Positions 48,601 through 57,980 of a stretch of DNA of 64,000 bases are shown piece by piece (the stretch's first letter is position 1; every line of letters begins with the position of its first letter). The notes below the pieces were generated by a model. It made no database searches and was not told where the DNA came from. It saw nothing but the letters and a program-made list of their open reading frames with translations. The translations under genes were made by a program, and so were the position numbers. The DNA lies in assembly GCA_947493945.1 (NCBI GenBank), contig CANLSR010000003.1, positions 248,001 through 312,000 of the forward strand, read 5' to 3'. This stretch comes from an uncultured bacterium (lineage in GTDB: Bacteria > Bacteroidota > Rhodothermia > Rhodothermales > Rubricoccaceae).

Positions 48601-50436
48601 CTACATGTCGGTCGCGGAGTCGGGCTGGCCCGTCGTCCCGTCGTCGATGGTGGTGCCCATCTCCTGGGGGGCCCCCACCTCGACGTTGGGGATCGGGGCG
48701 CCGCCCTGGCTGTCGCCGGACGAGTGGAACAGGACCTCGTAGTCGTACGGCCCGTGCGTCACCAGCGGCGTGTGGTGGAAGTTGTGGTGGTCCGGCGGGC
48801 TGGTGGTGTGGGTCCACTCCAGCGTCGCGCCGCCCCAGGGGTTGCCCGGTGCCGGCTTGCCACGCTTGAGCGACAGCAGCCCGTTGACGAGCACCACCAG
48901 CAGGCCGAGCCCGAGCACGAAGCTGCCCACGGTCGAGAGCTGGTGCAGCGGCTCCAGCCACGGCATGTCCGGGTAGTCGTAGTACCGGCGCGGCATGCCC
49001 TGGCTGCCCATGACGAACTGGATAAAGAACGTCAGGTTGAAGCCCAGGAACACCAGCAGCGCCGAGATCTTGCCCAGCGTCTCGTTGTAGAGCCGGCCGG
49101 TCATCTTGGGCCACCAGAAGTGGATGCCGCCCAGGAACGCCATCACCGTCCCGCCCATCATCACGTAGTGGAAGTGGGCCACGATGAAGTAGGTGTCGTG
49201 GAGGTGGATGTCGACGGCCAGCGCGCCGATCATGATGCCCGTCACGCCGCCGATCGTGAACAGGAACAGGAACGTCAGCGCGTAGAGCATCGGCGTCTTG
49301 AGCCAGACCGAGCCCTTGTACATCGTCCAGATCCAGTTGAACACCTTGATCCCCGACGGGATGCCGATCAGGAACGTGATGAGCGAGAACACGACGCTCG
49401 ACACCGGGCTCTGGCCCGAGGTGAACATGTGGTGGCCCCAGACCAGGAACCCGAGCAGCGCGATGGCCACCGACGAGAGCGCGACGGCCCGGTAGCCGTA
49501 GACCCGCTGGCGGCTGAAGGTCCCCATCAGCTCCGAGATCACGCCGAAGCCCGGCAGGATCATGATGTAGACGGCGGGGTGGCTGTAGAACCAGAAAAAG
49601 TGCTGGAACAGGACCGGGTCGCCGCCCAGCGCCGGGTCGAAGATGCCGATCCCGAACACGCGCTCCATCACCAGCAGCACCAGCGTGATCCCGATCACCG
49701 GCGTGGCCAAGATCTGGACAATGGACGTCGCGTAGATCGACCACAGGAACAGCGGCATCCGGTTCCAGGTCATGCCCGGCGCCCGCATCTTGTGGATGGT
49801 CACGATAAAGTTCAGGCCCGTCAGGATGGACGAGAACCCCATCACGAACGCCCCCAGCGCCATCGCGATCACCGCCGTCCCGGTCTCCTTGGAGTAGGGC
49901 GTGTAGAACGTCCAGCCGGTGTCGATGCCGCCCGTCGTGATCGAGTACAGCGCGATGCAGGCGCCGGCGGCGTAGACGTACAGGCTCAGCAGGTTGAGCC
50001 GCGGGAACGCCACGTCCTTGGCGCCCACCATGATGGGCAGGAGGAAGTTGCCCATCGTCGCCGGGATCGACGGGATGATGAACAGGAACACCATCACCAG
50101 CCCGTGCATGGTGAACACCCGGTTGTAGGTGTCCGGCTCCATGATCGTCGGTCCCACCGTGAACAGCTCCACCCGGATCCCCAGCGCCAGCAGGCCGCCG
50201 ACGCTGAAGAAGAAGCTCACCGCGACGAGATACATGATCCCGATCCGCTTGTGGTCCACGGAGAGCGCCCACAGCTTGATCCAGGCCCAGGCCCGGGCCA
50301 GCCCGCGCACGTCGTCGGCGGGGCGCGGCTCGCGCAGGTAGTTGTGGACCGGCTCGTGCCCGACGGGGTACTGGCGCGCCTCGCGCGGCACCGGAGCCGG
50401 CTGGGCCGGGCGGGGGGACTGAGTCAGCGTCTCCAT
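48601..50436 (-). CDS. ctaD: caa3 oxidase subunit I
   Basis: Catalytic subunit of cytochrome c oxidase, reducing O2 and pumping protons; 611 residues and 12 helices. Ligands are intact: heme a His in [10 protein letters not shown], the CuB/Tyr site [22 protein letters not shown] with its His-Tyr crosslink pair, [10 protein letters not shown] for CuB, and [14 protein letters not shown] for hemes a3 and a. The YSHPAV sequence replaces the D-channel glutamate, the A2-type signature described for Rhodothermus marinus caa3. The ~90-residue C-terminal tail after the last helix is His/Asp/Pro-rich. It lies 42 bases downstream of subunit II. Confidence 0.97.
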   Translation of the reverse strand: METLTQSPRPAQPAPVPREARQYPVGHEPVHNYLREPRPADDVRGLARAWAWIKLWALSVDHKRIGIMYLVAVSFFFSVGGLLALGIRVELFTVGPTIMEPDTYNRVFTMHGLVMVFLFIIPSIPATMGNFLLPIMVGAKDVAFPRLNLLSLYVYAAGACIALYSITTGGIDTGWTFYTPYSKETGTAVIAMALGAFVMGFSSILTGLNFIVTIHKMRAPGMTWNRMPLFLWSIYATSIVQILATPVIGITLVLLVMERVFGIGIFDPALGGDPVLFQHFFWFYSHPAVYIMILPGFGVISELMGTFSRQRVYGYRAVALSSVAIALLGFLVWGHHMFTSGQSPVSSVVFSLITFLIGIPSGIKVFNWIWTMYKGSVWLKTPMLYALTFLFLFTIGGVTGIMIGALAVDIHLHDTYFIVAHFHYVMMGGTVMAFLGGIHFWWPKMTGRLYNETLGKISALLVFLGFNLTFFIQFVMGSQGMPRRYYDYPDMPWLEPLHQLSTVGSFVLGLGLLVVLVNGLLSLKRGKPAPGNPWGGATLEWTHTTSPPDHHNFHHTPLVTHGPYDYEVLFHSSGDSQGGAPIPNVEVGAPQEMGTTIDDGTTGQPDSATDM

Positions 50437-50478
50437 GGGAGGTGGGGAAGGCCGACGGCGTCGGCGTGTGCGTGAGTA

Positions 50479-51636
50479 CTAGTTCTGGGGGGCCGACTCG
50501 CCCTCGCGGACGATCTCGCGGTCCTGGGGGTCGACCGGGTCGGCGACCGGCGTGCCGGGGTCGCCCATGCCGCCCTCAGGCGCCTCCATGTCCTGCTGGT
50601 CGGCCACGTCGCCCTCAGACAGCGTGGTGTCGGCGGCCGTCGCGGCGCCGCTCAGCTGGCGGATAAAGGCGGCGACGCCGGCGAGCTGCGTCTCGTCGAG
50701 CTGGCCGTCGTAGGACGGCATGTTGGCGTTCTCGTAGCCCGGCACGATGTAGGCCTGCGGGTACAGGATCGACTGGTGGACATACTCTTCGTCCACGACG
50801 CCCTCCTCGCTGCCGGGGCGCGGCTGGCCCCAGATGTTCAGCCACGTCGGGCCCACCTTCTCAGAGCCGTCGATCGAGTGACACGTGTTGCAGTTGTACC
50901 GAGTGTAGACGCTCTCGCCCAAGGCCGCCGGCGCCATCGGCCCCATCCCGGGCGGCCCGTTGCGCAGGATCTCGTAGTACTCGCCCCGGCTGACGACGTG
51001 GATCCTGGCGCCCATGTCCGAGTGCGACGTGCCGCAGTACTCGGTGCACAGCACCTGGTACGTCCCCTCGCGCGGGGCCTCGAACCAAACGTAGGTGTAG
51101 CGGTTGGGGAGCACGTCGTGCTTGATCCTGAACTCAGGCACATAGAAGCTGTGGAGCACGTCCTGGCTCGTCATCTCCAGACGGACCGGCGTGTTGACCG
51201 GCACCCAGATCTCGCCCGGCACGTTGGTCCCGTTGGCGTACTCGAAGGCCCAGGCCCACTTTTGCGCCTTCACGTTGATCGTGATCGCATCCGACGGCGG
51301 GATGGCCGTGCCCACGTAGGCGCGGAAGCCCCAGAAGAACACGACCAGCACCAGGAGCGTCGGGATCGTGATCCAGCTCAGCTCCAGCCACTTGCTCTCG
51401 ATCACGTCGCGCGGCCGGTCGGCGTGGCTGCGGCGGCGGTACTTCCAGACGAAGTAGATCATCGCCGCCGACACCAGCAGCGTCAGGAAGATGCTGGTGT
51501 AGAGGATAAAGTAGAACAGCGCGTCGATCTCGTGGGCCGTGGTCGACTGCTGAGGCGGCAACCAGAGCGAGCCGCCCTCGGTAAAGAACGACTGGCGGGT
51601 CGGGGCGCCGGCGAGTGAGTCGGGGGCTGTCTGCAT
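50479..51636 (-). CDS. ctaC: caa3 oxidase subunit II with heme c domain
   Basis: CuA subunit that receives electrons; 385 residues. Two helices at ~37-65 and ~87-107 precede the cupredoxin domain. CuA ligands are in DVLHSFYVPEF and CTEYCGTSHSDM. A cytochrome c domain follows with YNCNTCHSIDG and the distal Met in NMPSYDGQL. The fused heme c makes this a caa3 rather than aa3 oxidase, allowing direct electron transfer from alternative complex III or its cytochrome. The last ~60 residues are acidic and low-complexity. It is 36 bases downstream of the SCO gene. Confidence 0.97.
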   Translation of the reverse strand: MQTAPDSLAGAPTRQSFFTEGGSLWLPPQQSTTAHEIDALFYFILYTSIFLTLLVSAAMIYFVWKYRRRSHADRPRDVIESKWLELSWITIPTLLVLVVFFWGFRAYVGTAIPPSDAITINVKAQKWAWAFEYANGTNVPGEIWVPVNTPVRLEMTSQDVLHSFYVPEFRIKHDVLPNRYTYVWFEAPREGTYQVLCTEYCGTSHSDMGARIHVVSRGEYYEILRNGPPGMGPMAPAALGESVYTRYNCNTCHSIDGSEKVGPTWLNIWGQPRPGSEEGVVDEEYVHQSILYPQAYIVPGYENANMPSYDGQLDETQLAGVAAFIRQLSGAATAADTTLSEGDVADQQDMEAPEGGMGDPGTPVADPVDPQDREIVREGESAPQN

Positions 51637-51672
51637 GGTCTCAGGATAGCTGACGGCGGTGTCAGCAGTGGG

Positions 51673-52566
51673 TCAGGCCGCTGGAGTGGGGTGGACGTCT
51701 CCCCAATTGTCGGGCGTCTTGCCGGCCTCGCGTCGCCAGAAGTAGACGAGCATCCCGCCAAAGGCGAGCAGCAGCAACAGGCCGCCGATCTTGGTCCAGT
51801 TGAGGATGGCGAGCGAGTAGGACTGGGCCTCGTCGTCGTACTCGAAGCACGTCACCAAGAACTTGTCGAGCGTCGAGCCGACGGTGCCCTCGCCGGCCTC
51901 GACCACCGCCAGCTTAAAGTCGAACGGGGCGTGGCTGATGCCGTAGAGGTAGCGCGTGATCTTGCCCTCGGGGCTGAGCACGATCACGGCCGCGTTGTGG
52001 GCATACTCGCCGGTGCGCACGTCGTACGCGTACTCGAAGCCGACGGCGTCGGCCAAGGTCTCGACGCTCGCCTCGTGCTCCGGGCCGACGGTCCACATGT
52101 GGAGGGCGTCCAGGTCGCCGAGGGTGCCCAGGCGGGCGTAGCGGGACTTGACGGAGTCGGCGCGGGCGGGGGTGTCGTTGGGGTCCACGGACACGGCGAG
52201 CACCTGGTAGTCCGGCCCGAGGTCGACGCCGTCCGTCTGGGCGACGGCGTCCGCCAGGCCGTCGAGGACCAAGCTGCACAGCATCGGGCAGGTGTGGTAG
52301 ACGAACGCCAGCACGACCGGCCGCTCCCCGTCGAACAGCGTCGAGAGTTCGACCTCGCGCCCGCTCTCGTCCAGGAACGTAAGGTCGGTGGGGACGCGCG
52401 CGGCCAGCTTTTCCTGGACGCCCACGCGGCCCGCGAGCCGGTTTGGCAGGTCGCCCTGACCGGGCTCGCCGTCGAGCGGCGCGAACTGCCCCGTGGTCGT
52501 GACCTGTGCGTGCGCCCCGACTGCCAGCGCGGCACCGAGCAAGAGCAGGAGGCCACGGATTCTCAT
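51673..52566 (-). CDS. SCO1/SenC copper chaperone with C-terminal helix
   Basis: Thioredoxin-fold copper protein for CuA assembly, 297 residues. A signal peptide ends at GAHAQ. The metal site is present as VYHTCPMLCSLVLDGL (CxxxC) and the distal His in TGEYAHNAAVIV. The C-terminus adds a membrane helix (ILNWTKIGGLLLLLAFGGML) and a short basic tail, so the domain is tethered beside subunit II rather than by its N-terminus. Its ATG overlaps the upstream stop by one base (TAATG). Placement directly before subunit II fits CuA loading. Confidence 0.93.
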   Translation of the reverse strand: MRIRGLLLLLGAALAVGAHAQVTTTGQFAPLDGEPGQGDLPNRLAGRVGVQEKLAARVPTDLTFLDESGREVELSTLFDGERPVVLAFVYHTCPMLCSLVLDGLADAVAQTDGVDLGPDYQVLAVSVDPNDTPARADSVKSRYARLGTLGDLDALHMWTVGPEHEASVETLADAVGFEYAYDVRTGEYAHNAAVIVLSPEGKITRYLYGISHAPFDFKLAVVEAGEGTVGSTLDKFLVTCFEYDDEAQSYSLAILNWTKIGGLLLLLAFGGMLVYFWRREAGKTPDNWGDVHPTPAA

Positions 52567-53375
52567 TACTCGATGGGCTCGTCGCCCAGGTTGATGTCGG
52601 TAACGTCGTTGTCGATCACGTCGACCGTCGGGACCCTCTCGTTGTCGACGCCCACTCGTTCCGGCGCGTCGCCGATGATGCGGGTCCGCAACGACGGGTC
52701 GTCGAAGCGCGGCTCGATCTCGGAACGGTCTACGTCTTGGACGGCTTGGCCCATGCCCCTCATAACGGGCAACGTGTTCCACTCTTGCCTAGAGTCGGGG
52801 AGGCGGTCTGCGTCGGGCGCGTCGCCGCTGCCGTAGTCGGCCACCACCAGGCCCATCGCGCGGGCGATGGGGACGCCGTAGGTGCTGTCGCTGCGCGTGT
52901 ACTGGCTCAGCTTGGCCGCCCCCTCGGTCCGGATGATGTCCAGGTCGGTGGTCCGGGCATTGCCCTCGGCGTCGAGGCCGACCTGGGTGCGCAGCGGGAT
53001 GTAGAACAGGAACACCAAGACGGTCGCGAGGGCCAGGATGGCCACCAGCACCGAGGCCACCAGGCCGAGCAGCTGGCCCGACTCGATGTTCTCCTCCTCG
53101 ACGCCCATCTGGGCCAGGAGCGCCTCCGCGCCGGAGTCCCCTTCGCCCGAGACCTCCGAGGCCTCCTCGGCGGTCTCGGCTCCCGACGCCGCCACCAGGC
53201 CGCCGAGCGGCCCCAGCTCCTCGTCCTGAGACGGGCGGACGGACGGGTCCGCGCCGGGGCGCACGCCCTCCTCCTGCCGGAGCAGGGCCTCCTCGCGGTG
53301 CGGGTTGGGCACGGGGTCCTCGGCCTTCTGAGGGCGCTCGTCCGGCGGGGGCATCTGGGGGGCCTTGTCGTCCAT
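52566..53375 (-). CDS. operon-embedded single-helix membrane protein, unknown
   Basis: A 269-residue protein between actF and SCO. The N-terminal ~100 residues are polar, acidic and proline-rich. One membrane helix at about 104-124 (LLGLVASVLVAILALATVLV) ends in FLFYIPLRTQVGLDAEG. The periplasmic part contains LSQYTRSDSTYGVPIARAMGLVV, similar in feel to the conserved (Q/Y)-x-IPI-x-x-AM segment of small proteins in Bacteroidota respiratory operons, and a long polar tail. The TAATG overlap with SCO proves coupling. A role in linking or assembling complex III and oxidase is inference. Confidence 0.7.
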   Translation of the reverse strand: MDDKAPQMPPPDERPQKAEDPVPNPHREEALLRQEEGVRPGADPSVRPSQDEELGPLGGLVAASGAETAEEASEVSGEGDSGAEALLAQMGVEEENIESGQLLGLVASVLVAILALATVLVFLFYIPLRTQVGLDAEGNARTTDLDIIRTEGAAKLSQYTRSDSTYGVPIARAMGLVVADYGSGDAPDADRLPDSRQEWNTLPVMRGMGQAVQDVDRSEIEPRFDDPSLRTRIIGDAPERVGVDNERVPTVDVIDNDVTDINLGDEPIE

Positions 53376-53423
53376 GGGTGGTCAACGGCCTGGGGCGCCG
53401 CTTGTTTTCAGTTTTTATTGAAA

Positions 53424-53440
53424 GGGCCGCTAAACGGCCC
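53424..53440 (-). terminator. weak stem-loop between act and cox halves of the operon
   Basis: Hairpin gggccg-ctaaa-cggccc, followed on the minus strand by TTTCAATAAAAAC. It sits in an unusually AT-rich patch (tttttattgaaa) 57 bases past actF. The stem is short and the U-run broken, so it may attenuate or be an mRNA processing site rather than a full terminator. Confidence 0.45.
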
Positions 53441-53496
53441 GACTCGCTGCCCGCTGGCGGCCGCCGTGGCCCCAAAGTGAGCGGCGGGCCCGGCGG

Positions 53497-54870
53497 CTAC
53501 ACGTTCTCGAACCGGAGCGACTCGGCAAAGTACGGGTCGCTGTAGGGGGTCACCGCGTGCCGCCCGAGGCGGGCCAGCGCCACGCCGACGTAGAGGCCGA
53601 ACAGCCCGAGCCAGATCGCCATCTCGACAAGCGGAAGGTGCGGCTGGACCACGTGCAGGCTCATGCCAGCGGGGCCTTCGACGGCCTCGTGCACCGCCTC
53701 CGCCGGCGGGACGACCGCCTGGAGGCTGGCCAGCAGATCGCCGCCGCCCGCCGCCAGCGCGGCGTGGCTGGCCTCGGCGGCGACGTGCATCGACGGCATC
53801 GCGATCCACCACAGGTCCACCCAGTGCATCACCAGCAGCCAGACGGCCATCGTCGCCAGCGCGGGCGCGACGCGCTTGGTGACGCGGGGCAGCAGCAGCA
53901 GGAAGGGCAGGATAAAGTTGAAGATCAGCAGCGACGCCGCCACGATCCCCCAGCCGCCCTCGGAGCGCTTGTGGAACCAGACGATCTCCTCGGGAAGGTT
54001 CGCGTACCAGTACAGCATGTACTGGCTAAAGGCGACGTACGTCCAGAAGACGACGAACGCGAACATGTACTTGCCCATGTCCTGGGTGTGCTCGACGGTC
54101 ACCTCGGGCAGCATCCCCGCCTTCTTGAGCAGGAGCGCCAGGAACGTGATCAGGCACAGCGCGCCCAGCCAGCCGCCGGCCCAGAAGTAGACGCCGAACA
54201 TGGTCGAGAACCAGTGCGGGTCGGTCGACATGAGGTAGTCGAAGCTGGCGAACGCCGTCGTGACCGCCGCCAGCGGGATCCCGTAAGCGCTGATCTTGCG
54301 CAGCCGCAGCGTGTTCTCGGCGTCGGGTCGGGCGTCGTTGCGCACCGAGATCGACCACAGGCGGCTGCCCAGCCACGTCCACGCGGCAAAGTAGAGCACG
54401 TAGCGGACGATGAAGAACGGCGTGTTGAGGTAGAGCTTCTTGCCGGCGATGATCGAGTCGTAGTACGGGCTGGCCGGATCGTACAGCTCGGCGTGCGTCC
54501 AGTGGTACAGGTCGTGCATCCCGAACAGGACCGGGAGGCCGGCGATGGCCAGCAGCGGGAAGCTGGCGACCAGCGCCTCCGGGATCCGGCGGATCGTGGT
54601 GGACCACCGGGCCTTGGTAATGTGGTGGATCATCACGAAGAACAGCGCGCCCAGCGAGATCGACAGGCAGAACGTCCAGCCGATGAGGTAGGCGAACAGC
54701 AGGCGCGGCACGTCGGCCAGCGTCATCACCAGGCCCGCCACCAGCAGCGCGGCGCCGATGGCCAACGGCGTGGTCCACCAGCGCTGACCGCCGAGGAACC
54801 GGTACCGCTGCGGCACGCGGTCGCGCTCGGCGGCGACGGGGTCGAAAACGAACGAGAGGGGGTTGGCCAT
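53497..54870 (-). CDS. actF: alternative complex III subunit ActF
   Basis: Polytopic membrane subunit of the quinol:cytochrome c/HiPIP oxidoreductase alternative complex III, 457 residues with ten helices. ActF is a shorter relative of NrfD/ActC. Recognisable parts are GQRWWTTPLAIGAALLVAGL, GALFFVMIHHITKARWSTTI, RIPEALVASFPLLAIAGLP and the helix-rich FAFVVFWTYVAFSQYMLYWY. The C-terminus ends with a helix (MAIWLGLFGLYVGVALARLG) and the PYSDPYFAESLRFEN tail found in the family. It follows actE by 27 bases. Confidence 0.93.
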   Translation of the reverse strand: MANPLSFVFDPVAAERDRVPQRYRFLGGQRWWTTPLAIGAALLVAGLVMTLADVPRLLFAYLIGWTFCLSISLGALFFVMIHHITKARWSTTIRRIPEALVASFPLLAIAGLPVLFGMHDLYHWTHAELYDPASPYYDSIIAGKKLYLNTPFFIVRYVLYFAAWTWLGSRLWSISVRNDARPDAENTLRLRKISAYGIPLAAVTTAFASFDYLMSTDPHWFSTMFGVYFWAGGWLGALCLITFLALLLKKAGMLPEVTVEHTQDMGKYMFAFVVFWTYVAFSQYMLYWYANLPEEIVWFHKRSEGGWGIVAASLLIFNFILPFLLLLPRVTKRVAPALATMAVWLLVMHWVDLWWIAMPSMHVAAEASHAALAAGGGDLLASLQAVVPPAEAVHEAVEGPAGMSLHVVQPHLPLVEMAIWLGLFGLYVGVALARLGRHAVTPYSDPYFAESLRFENV

Positions 54871-54897
54871 GAGGCTGGAGAGCTCCGCGGTCGCGGG

Positions 54898-55551
54898 CTA
54901 GTTGATGCGGACGTTGGCGTTGGCGTTCTCCAGGCGGTCGCGCTCCGTCTGGGGCACGTCTGCCCCGCCGGCGGCTTGGCTGCGCTCGAGCGCGCGGACA
55001 TAGGCGACGATGGCCCAGCGGTCGGCCGCGGCGATCTCGTGGCCGTAGCTGGGCATGGTGTTCACGCCGTTCTGGATCACGTCGTAGATGTAGCCGTCGG
55101 GGCGGGCGCGGAGCGCGTCGGTGTGGTAGCTGGGCACGGCGAACCCGTAGCCCGTGCCGCCGTTGCCGACGGCCACGATGCCGCGGCCGTCGCCGGCGAC
55201 GCCGTGGCAGGGCGTGCAGTAGATGTTGTAGCGGTCCTGGCCCCGCTCCACCAGCGACCCCGTCACCTCGATCGGGATCTCCTCGACGTACTCGCCGCCG
55301 GCGGTGCGGCCGTAGTAGAACGGCGCGTTGCCCGCGGTCCGGAGCCCGCCGCGGGCGATGGTGCCCGCCACCGGCTGGCGCATCGCCGCCTCGTCGGCGA
55401 ACAGCGGGTTGGGCTCCTGGGCCTCAAACCGCTGCGTGTAGTCCATGTTGAGGTTCGGGTGGATCGGCGGCGCCTCGCTCGTCATCCCGCGGCAGCCGCC
55501 GACGGCGACCGCCAGCACGGCGAGGGCGAGGAGGGAGAGTCGGGTAGTCAT
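54898..55551 (-). CDS. actE: alternative complex III monoheme cytochrome c ActE
   Basis: Lipid-anchored monoheme cytochrome c of alternative complex III, 217 residues. The lipobox is VAVGGC, so Cys20 would be acylated. Heme c binds at YCTPCHGVAGDG, and the distal Met lies in NTMPSYGHEI. The N-terminal half holds the MDYTQRFEAQEPNPLFADEA and RQPVAGTIARG segments typical of ActE. It passes electrons from ActA/ActB hemes to the heme c domain of oxidase subunit II. Position between actD and actF matches the Rhodothermus order. Confidence 0.94.
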   Translation of the reverse strand: MTTRLSLLALAVLAVAVGGCRGMTSEAPPIHPNLNMDYTQRFEAQEPNPLFADEAAMRQPVAGTIARGGLRTAGNAPFYYGRTAGGEYVEEIPIEVTGSLVERGQDRYNIYCTPCHGVAGDGRGIVAVGNGGTGYGFAVPSYHTDALRARPDGYIYDVIQNGVNTMPSYGHEIAAADRWAIVAYVRALERSQAAGGADVPQTERDRLENANANVRIN

Positions 55552-55632
55552 GGTGGGTCGTGGTGCGTGGTGCGTGGTGGGGCGCAGGCGGGACGGCGAA
55601 GCCGTCGCACACCGCGGGTCACGCGCCGCGTC

Positions 55633-56310
55633 CTAGATGTCGCCGGTCGTGTGGTGCGGGACGACGGGCGCCGGCAGCGCGGCGTCGTCGGGGATCGGCT
55701 CCACGTCGGCGGGCTCGCCGGCGGCGCCCACCAGCGTGGCCCCCTCGTGGTCCACGTACTCCACCGACAGGGCGCCCAGACCGTGGAGGTCCTCGGCGGT
55801 GGCGGCGTTGGAGAAGGCGCCGTCGCGGACCGAGACGTGGACGAAGAACGCGTCGTCGGTGGCGCGGCTAAACCGCTCCGAGTTGAACAGCGGGTTGTAC
55901 GGCTTCGGCAGCCCGTTCAGCGCCAGCATCCCGCCCACCGCCGTCAGCGCGGCGAACAGGATCGTGAGCTCGAACATGATCGGGACCGACGTCTCCCAGG
56001 CGAACAGCGGCTTGTTCGAGATGTTGATCGCGTAGTCCACCTCGCTCGTCCACCACTGGAGCAGGAACCCCAGGAACGTGCCGGTGATGGCGCCCCCGAA
56101 CACCATGAACCCGAGCTTGGAGAACGGCAGGCCCATGGCCCGGTCCATGCCGTGGATCGGGAACGGCGAGAACGTGTCGAGCTGGGAGTAGCCCTTTTCG
56201 CGGAGGTCCTCGACGGCGTGCACGAGCGCGCCGGGGTCGGAGAACTCGGCCAGGAGGCCGACGTGTTGGTTGGCCCGGTCATCGAGCCGCTGGCGAATGG
56301 CGCGGAGCAT
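55633..56310 (-). CDS. actD: alternative complex III subunit ActD
   Basis: DUF3341 membrane subunit of alternative complex III, 225 residues with two helices at about 65-90 and 115-135 (GAITGTFLGFLLQWW, IMFELTILFAALTAVGGMLA). Family features are the N-terminal GLLAEFSDPGALVHAVEDLR, the DTFSPFPIHGMDRAMGLP motif, KPLFAWETSVPIMFEL and LPKPYNPLFN. The C-terminus has an extra ~40-residue acidic/proline tail. Its ATG overlaps the actC stop by one base (TAATG), forcing coupled translation of the two interacting membrane subunits. Confidence 0.94.
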   Translation of the reverse strand: MLRAIRQRLDDRANQHVGLLAEFSDPGALVHAVEDLREKGYSQLDTFSPFPIHGMDRAMGLPFSKLGFMVFGGAITGTFLGFLLQWWTSEVDYAINISNKPLFAWETSVPIMFELTILFAALTAVGGMLALNGLPKPYNPLFNSERFSRATDDAFFVHVSVRDGAFSNAATAEDLHGLGALSVEYVDHEGATLVGAAGEPADVEPIPDDAALPAPVVPHHTTGDI

Positions 56311-57938
56311 TAGTGTCGGGGGGAAGCGGGCTCCGTCCCGCCGCCCGCGGGGCGGTCGGTCGGAGCGGGGTTGGGGACGCCGTCGCGCTCGGGGTCGCCG
56401 GCGGCCGGCGAGGCGCTCTGAGCGAACGCGTCCTGCTGGTACGGCGCCAGGTCGTGAGTCGGGCCGCCGTCGCCGATCGTCCCGTGGCCGTCGCCCGAGT
56501 GGGCGTAGAAGTGGGGGTCGGCCTGGGGCATCACGCCCTTGACCTCCGCGATGGCCACCATCGGCACGAACCGGAGGAACAGCAGGAACAGCGTAAAGAA
56601 CAGCCCGAACGTGCCGACGTAGAGGAGCACGTCCCAAATCGTGGGCGAGTAGTAGTCCCAGCTCGACGGCAGGAAGTCGCGGTGGAGCGAGATCACCGTG
56701 ATCACGAACCGCTCGAACCACATGCCGATGTTGGTCGTGATCGAGATGGCGAACATGATCGGGATCGAACGCCGGAACCGCTTGATCCAAAAGATCTGGG
56801 GGAAGATCAGGTTGCACGCCATCATGGACCAGTAGGCCCAGGCGTACGGCCCCGCGGCCCGGTTCAGGAAGGCGTACTGCTCGAACTCGACGCCCGAGTA
56901 CCACGCGATAAAGAACTCCGTGATGTAGGCGAACCCGACCACCGTGCCCGTCACCAAGATGATGATGTTCATCTTCTCCAGGTGATCCAGCGTGATCAGG
57001 TTCTCCAGGTCGAACACCTTGCGGGCCACCACCAGCAGCGTCACCACCATCGCGAAGCCGGAGAAGATGGCGCCCGCCACGAAGTAGGGCGGGAAGATGG
57101 TGGTGTGCCAGCCCGGCACCAGCGAGATCGCAAAGTCGAACGACACGACCGAGTGGACCGAGAGCACGAGCGGCGTCGCCAGCCCGGCGAGCAGCAGGTA
57201 GGCCCGCTCGTAGTGGCGCCAGTGGCGGTTGGAGCCCGTCCACCCCAGCGAGAAGAAGCCCAGGATCTGCGCCCGCAGCGTCCGCCCGGCGTTGGCGGCG
57301 CGGTCGCGGAGCGTGGCCAGGTCGGGGATCAGGCCCACGTACCAGAACAGCAGCGACACGGCCCCGTAGATCGACACCGCGAACACGTCCCACAAGAGCG
57401 GGCTCTTAAACTGCGGCCACATGGCCATCTGGTTCGGGATCGGCAGCGTGTAGTAGATGACCCACACGCGGCCGACGTGGAACGTCGGGAAGACGAGCGC
57501 GCACGCGACCGCGAACAGCGTCATGGCCTCGGCCGCCCGGTTGATCGAGGTCCGCCAGCGCTGGCGGAACAGGAAGAGGACGGCCGAGATCAGCGTGCCG
57601 GCGTGGCCGATGCCGACCCACCAGACGAAGTTGACGATGGCCCAGCCCCAGAACACCGGGTTGGTCAGCCCCCACACGCCCGGCCCGTTCCACACGAGGA
57701 AGGCGACGGCGACGCCGAAGATGGCCATGCCCACCAGCGCCGCGCCAAAGGCGAGGAACCAGCCGGTCGGCGTCTTTTTCTCGGTGTGGTACGCCACCAT
57801 CTCGGTGACGTCGTGGAACGACAGGTTGCCGCGGACGAGCGGGGCGTCCTCGAGCGTCTTGGGCGCGCCGTCCGGGTAGGCCGGCGCGCCGTCGCCGCCC
57901 ATGCGGCCGTATGCGGACTTGGAGGTGACGGTGGCCAA
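56310..57938 (-). CDS. actC: alternative complex III quinol-binding subunit ActC
   Basis: NrfD/PsrC-like polytopic subunit that binds menaquinol and probably conducts protons; 542 residues, ten helices. Typical segments are [40 protein letters not shown] (the quinol-site His/Asp region), [40 protein letters not shown] and [20 protein letters not shown]. The soluble N-terminal ~60 residues and a ~60-residue Pro/Asp-rich tail flank the core. It begins 42 bases after actB. Confidence 0.95.
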   Translation of the reverse strand: MATVTSKSAYGRMGGDGAPAYPDGAPKTLEDAPLVRGNLSFHDVTEMVAYHTEKKTPTGWFLAFGAALVGMAIFGVAVAFLVWNGPGVWGLTNPVFWGWAIVNFVWWVGIGHAGTLISAVLFLFRQRWRTSINRAAEAMTLFAVACALVFPTFHVGRVWVIYYTLPIPNQMAMWPQFKSPLLWDVFAVSIYGAVSLLFWYVGLIPDLATLRDRAANAGRTLRAQILGFFSLGWTGSNRHWRHYERAYLLLAGLATPLVLSVHSVVSFDFAISLVPGWHTTIFPPYFVAGAIFSGFAMVVTLLVVARKVFDLENLITLDHLEKMNIIILVTGTVVGFAYITEFFIAWYSGVEFEQYAFLNRAAGPYAWAYWSMMACNLIFPQIFWIKRFRRSIPIMFAISITTNIGMWFERFVITVISLHRDFLPSSWDYYSPTIWDVLLYVGTFGLFFTLFLLFLRFVPMVAIAEVKGVMPQADPHFYAHSGDGHGTIGDGGPTHDLAPYQQDAFAQSASPAAGDPERDGVPNPAPTDRPAGGGTEPASPRH

Positions 57939-57980
57939 GGTCTTGGGGGCTGGCGGTCGCGGTGGGCGGAAGGGTCGGGT

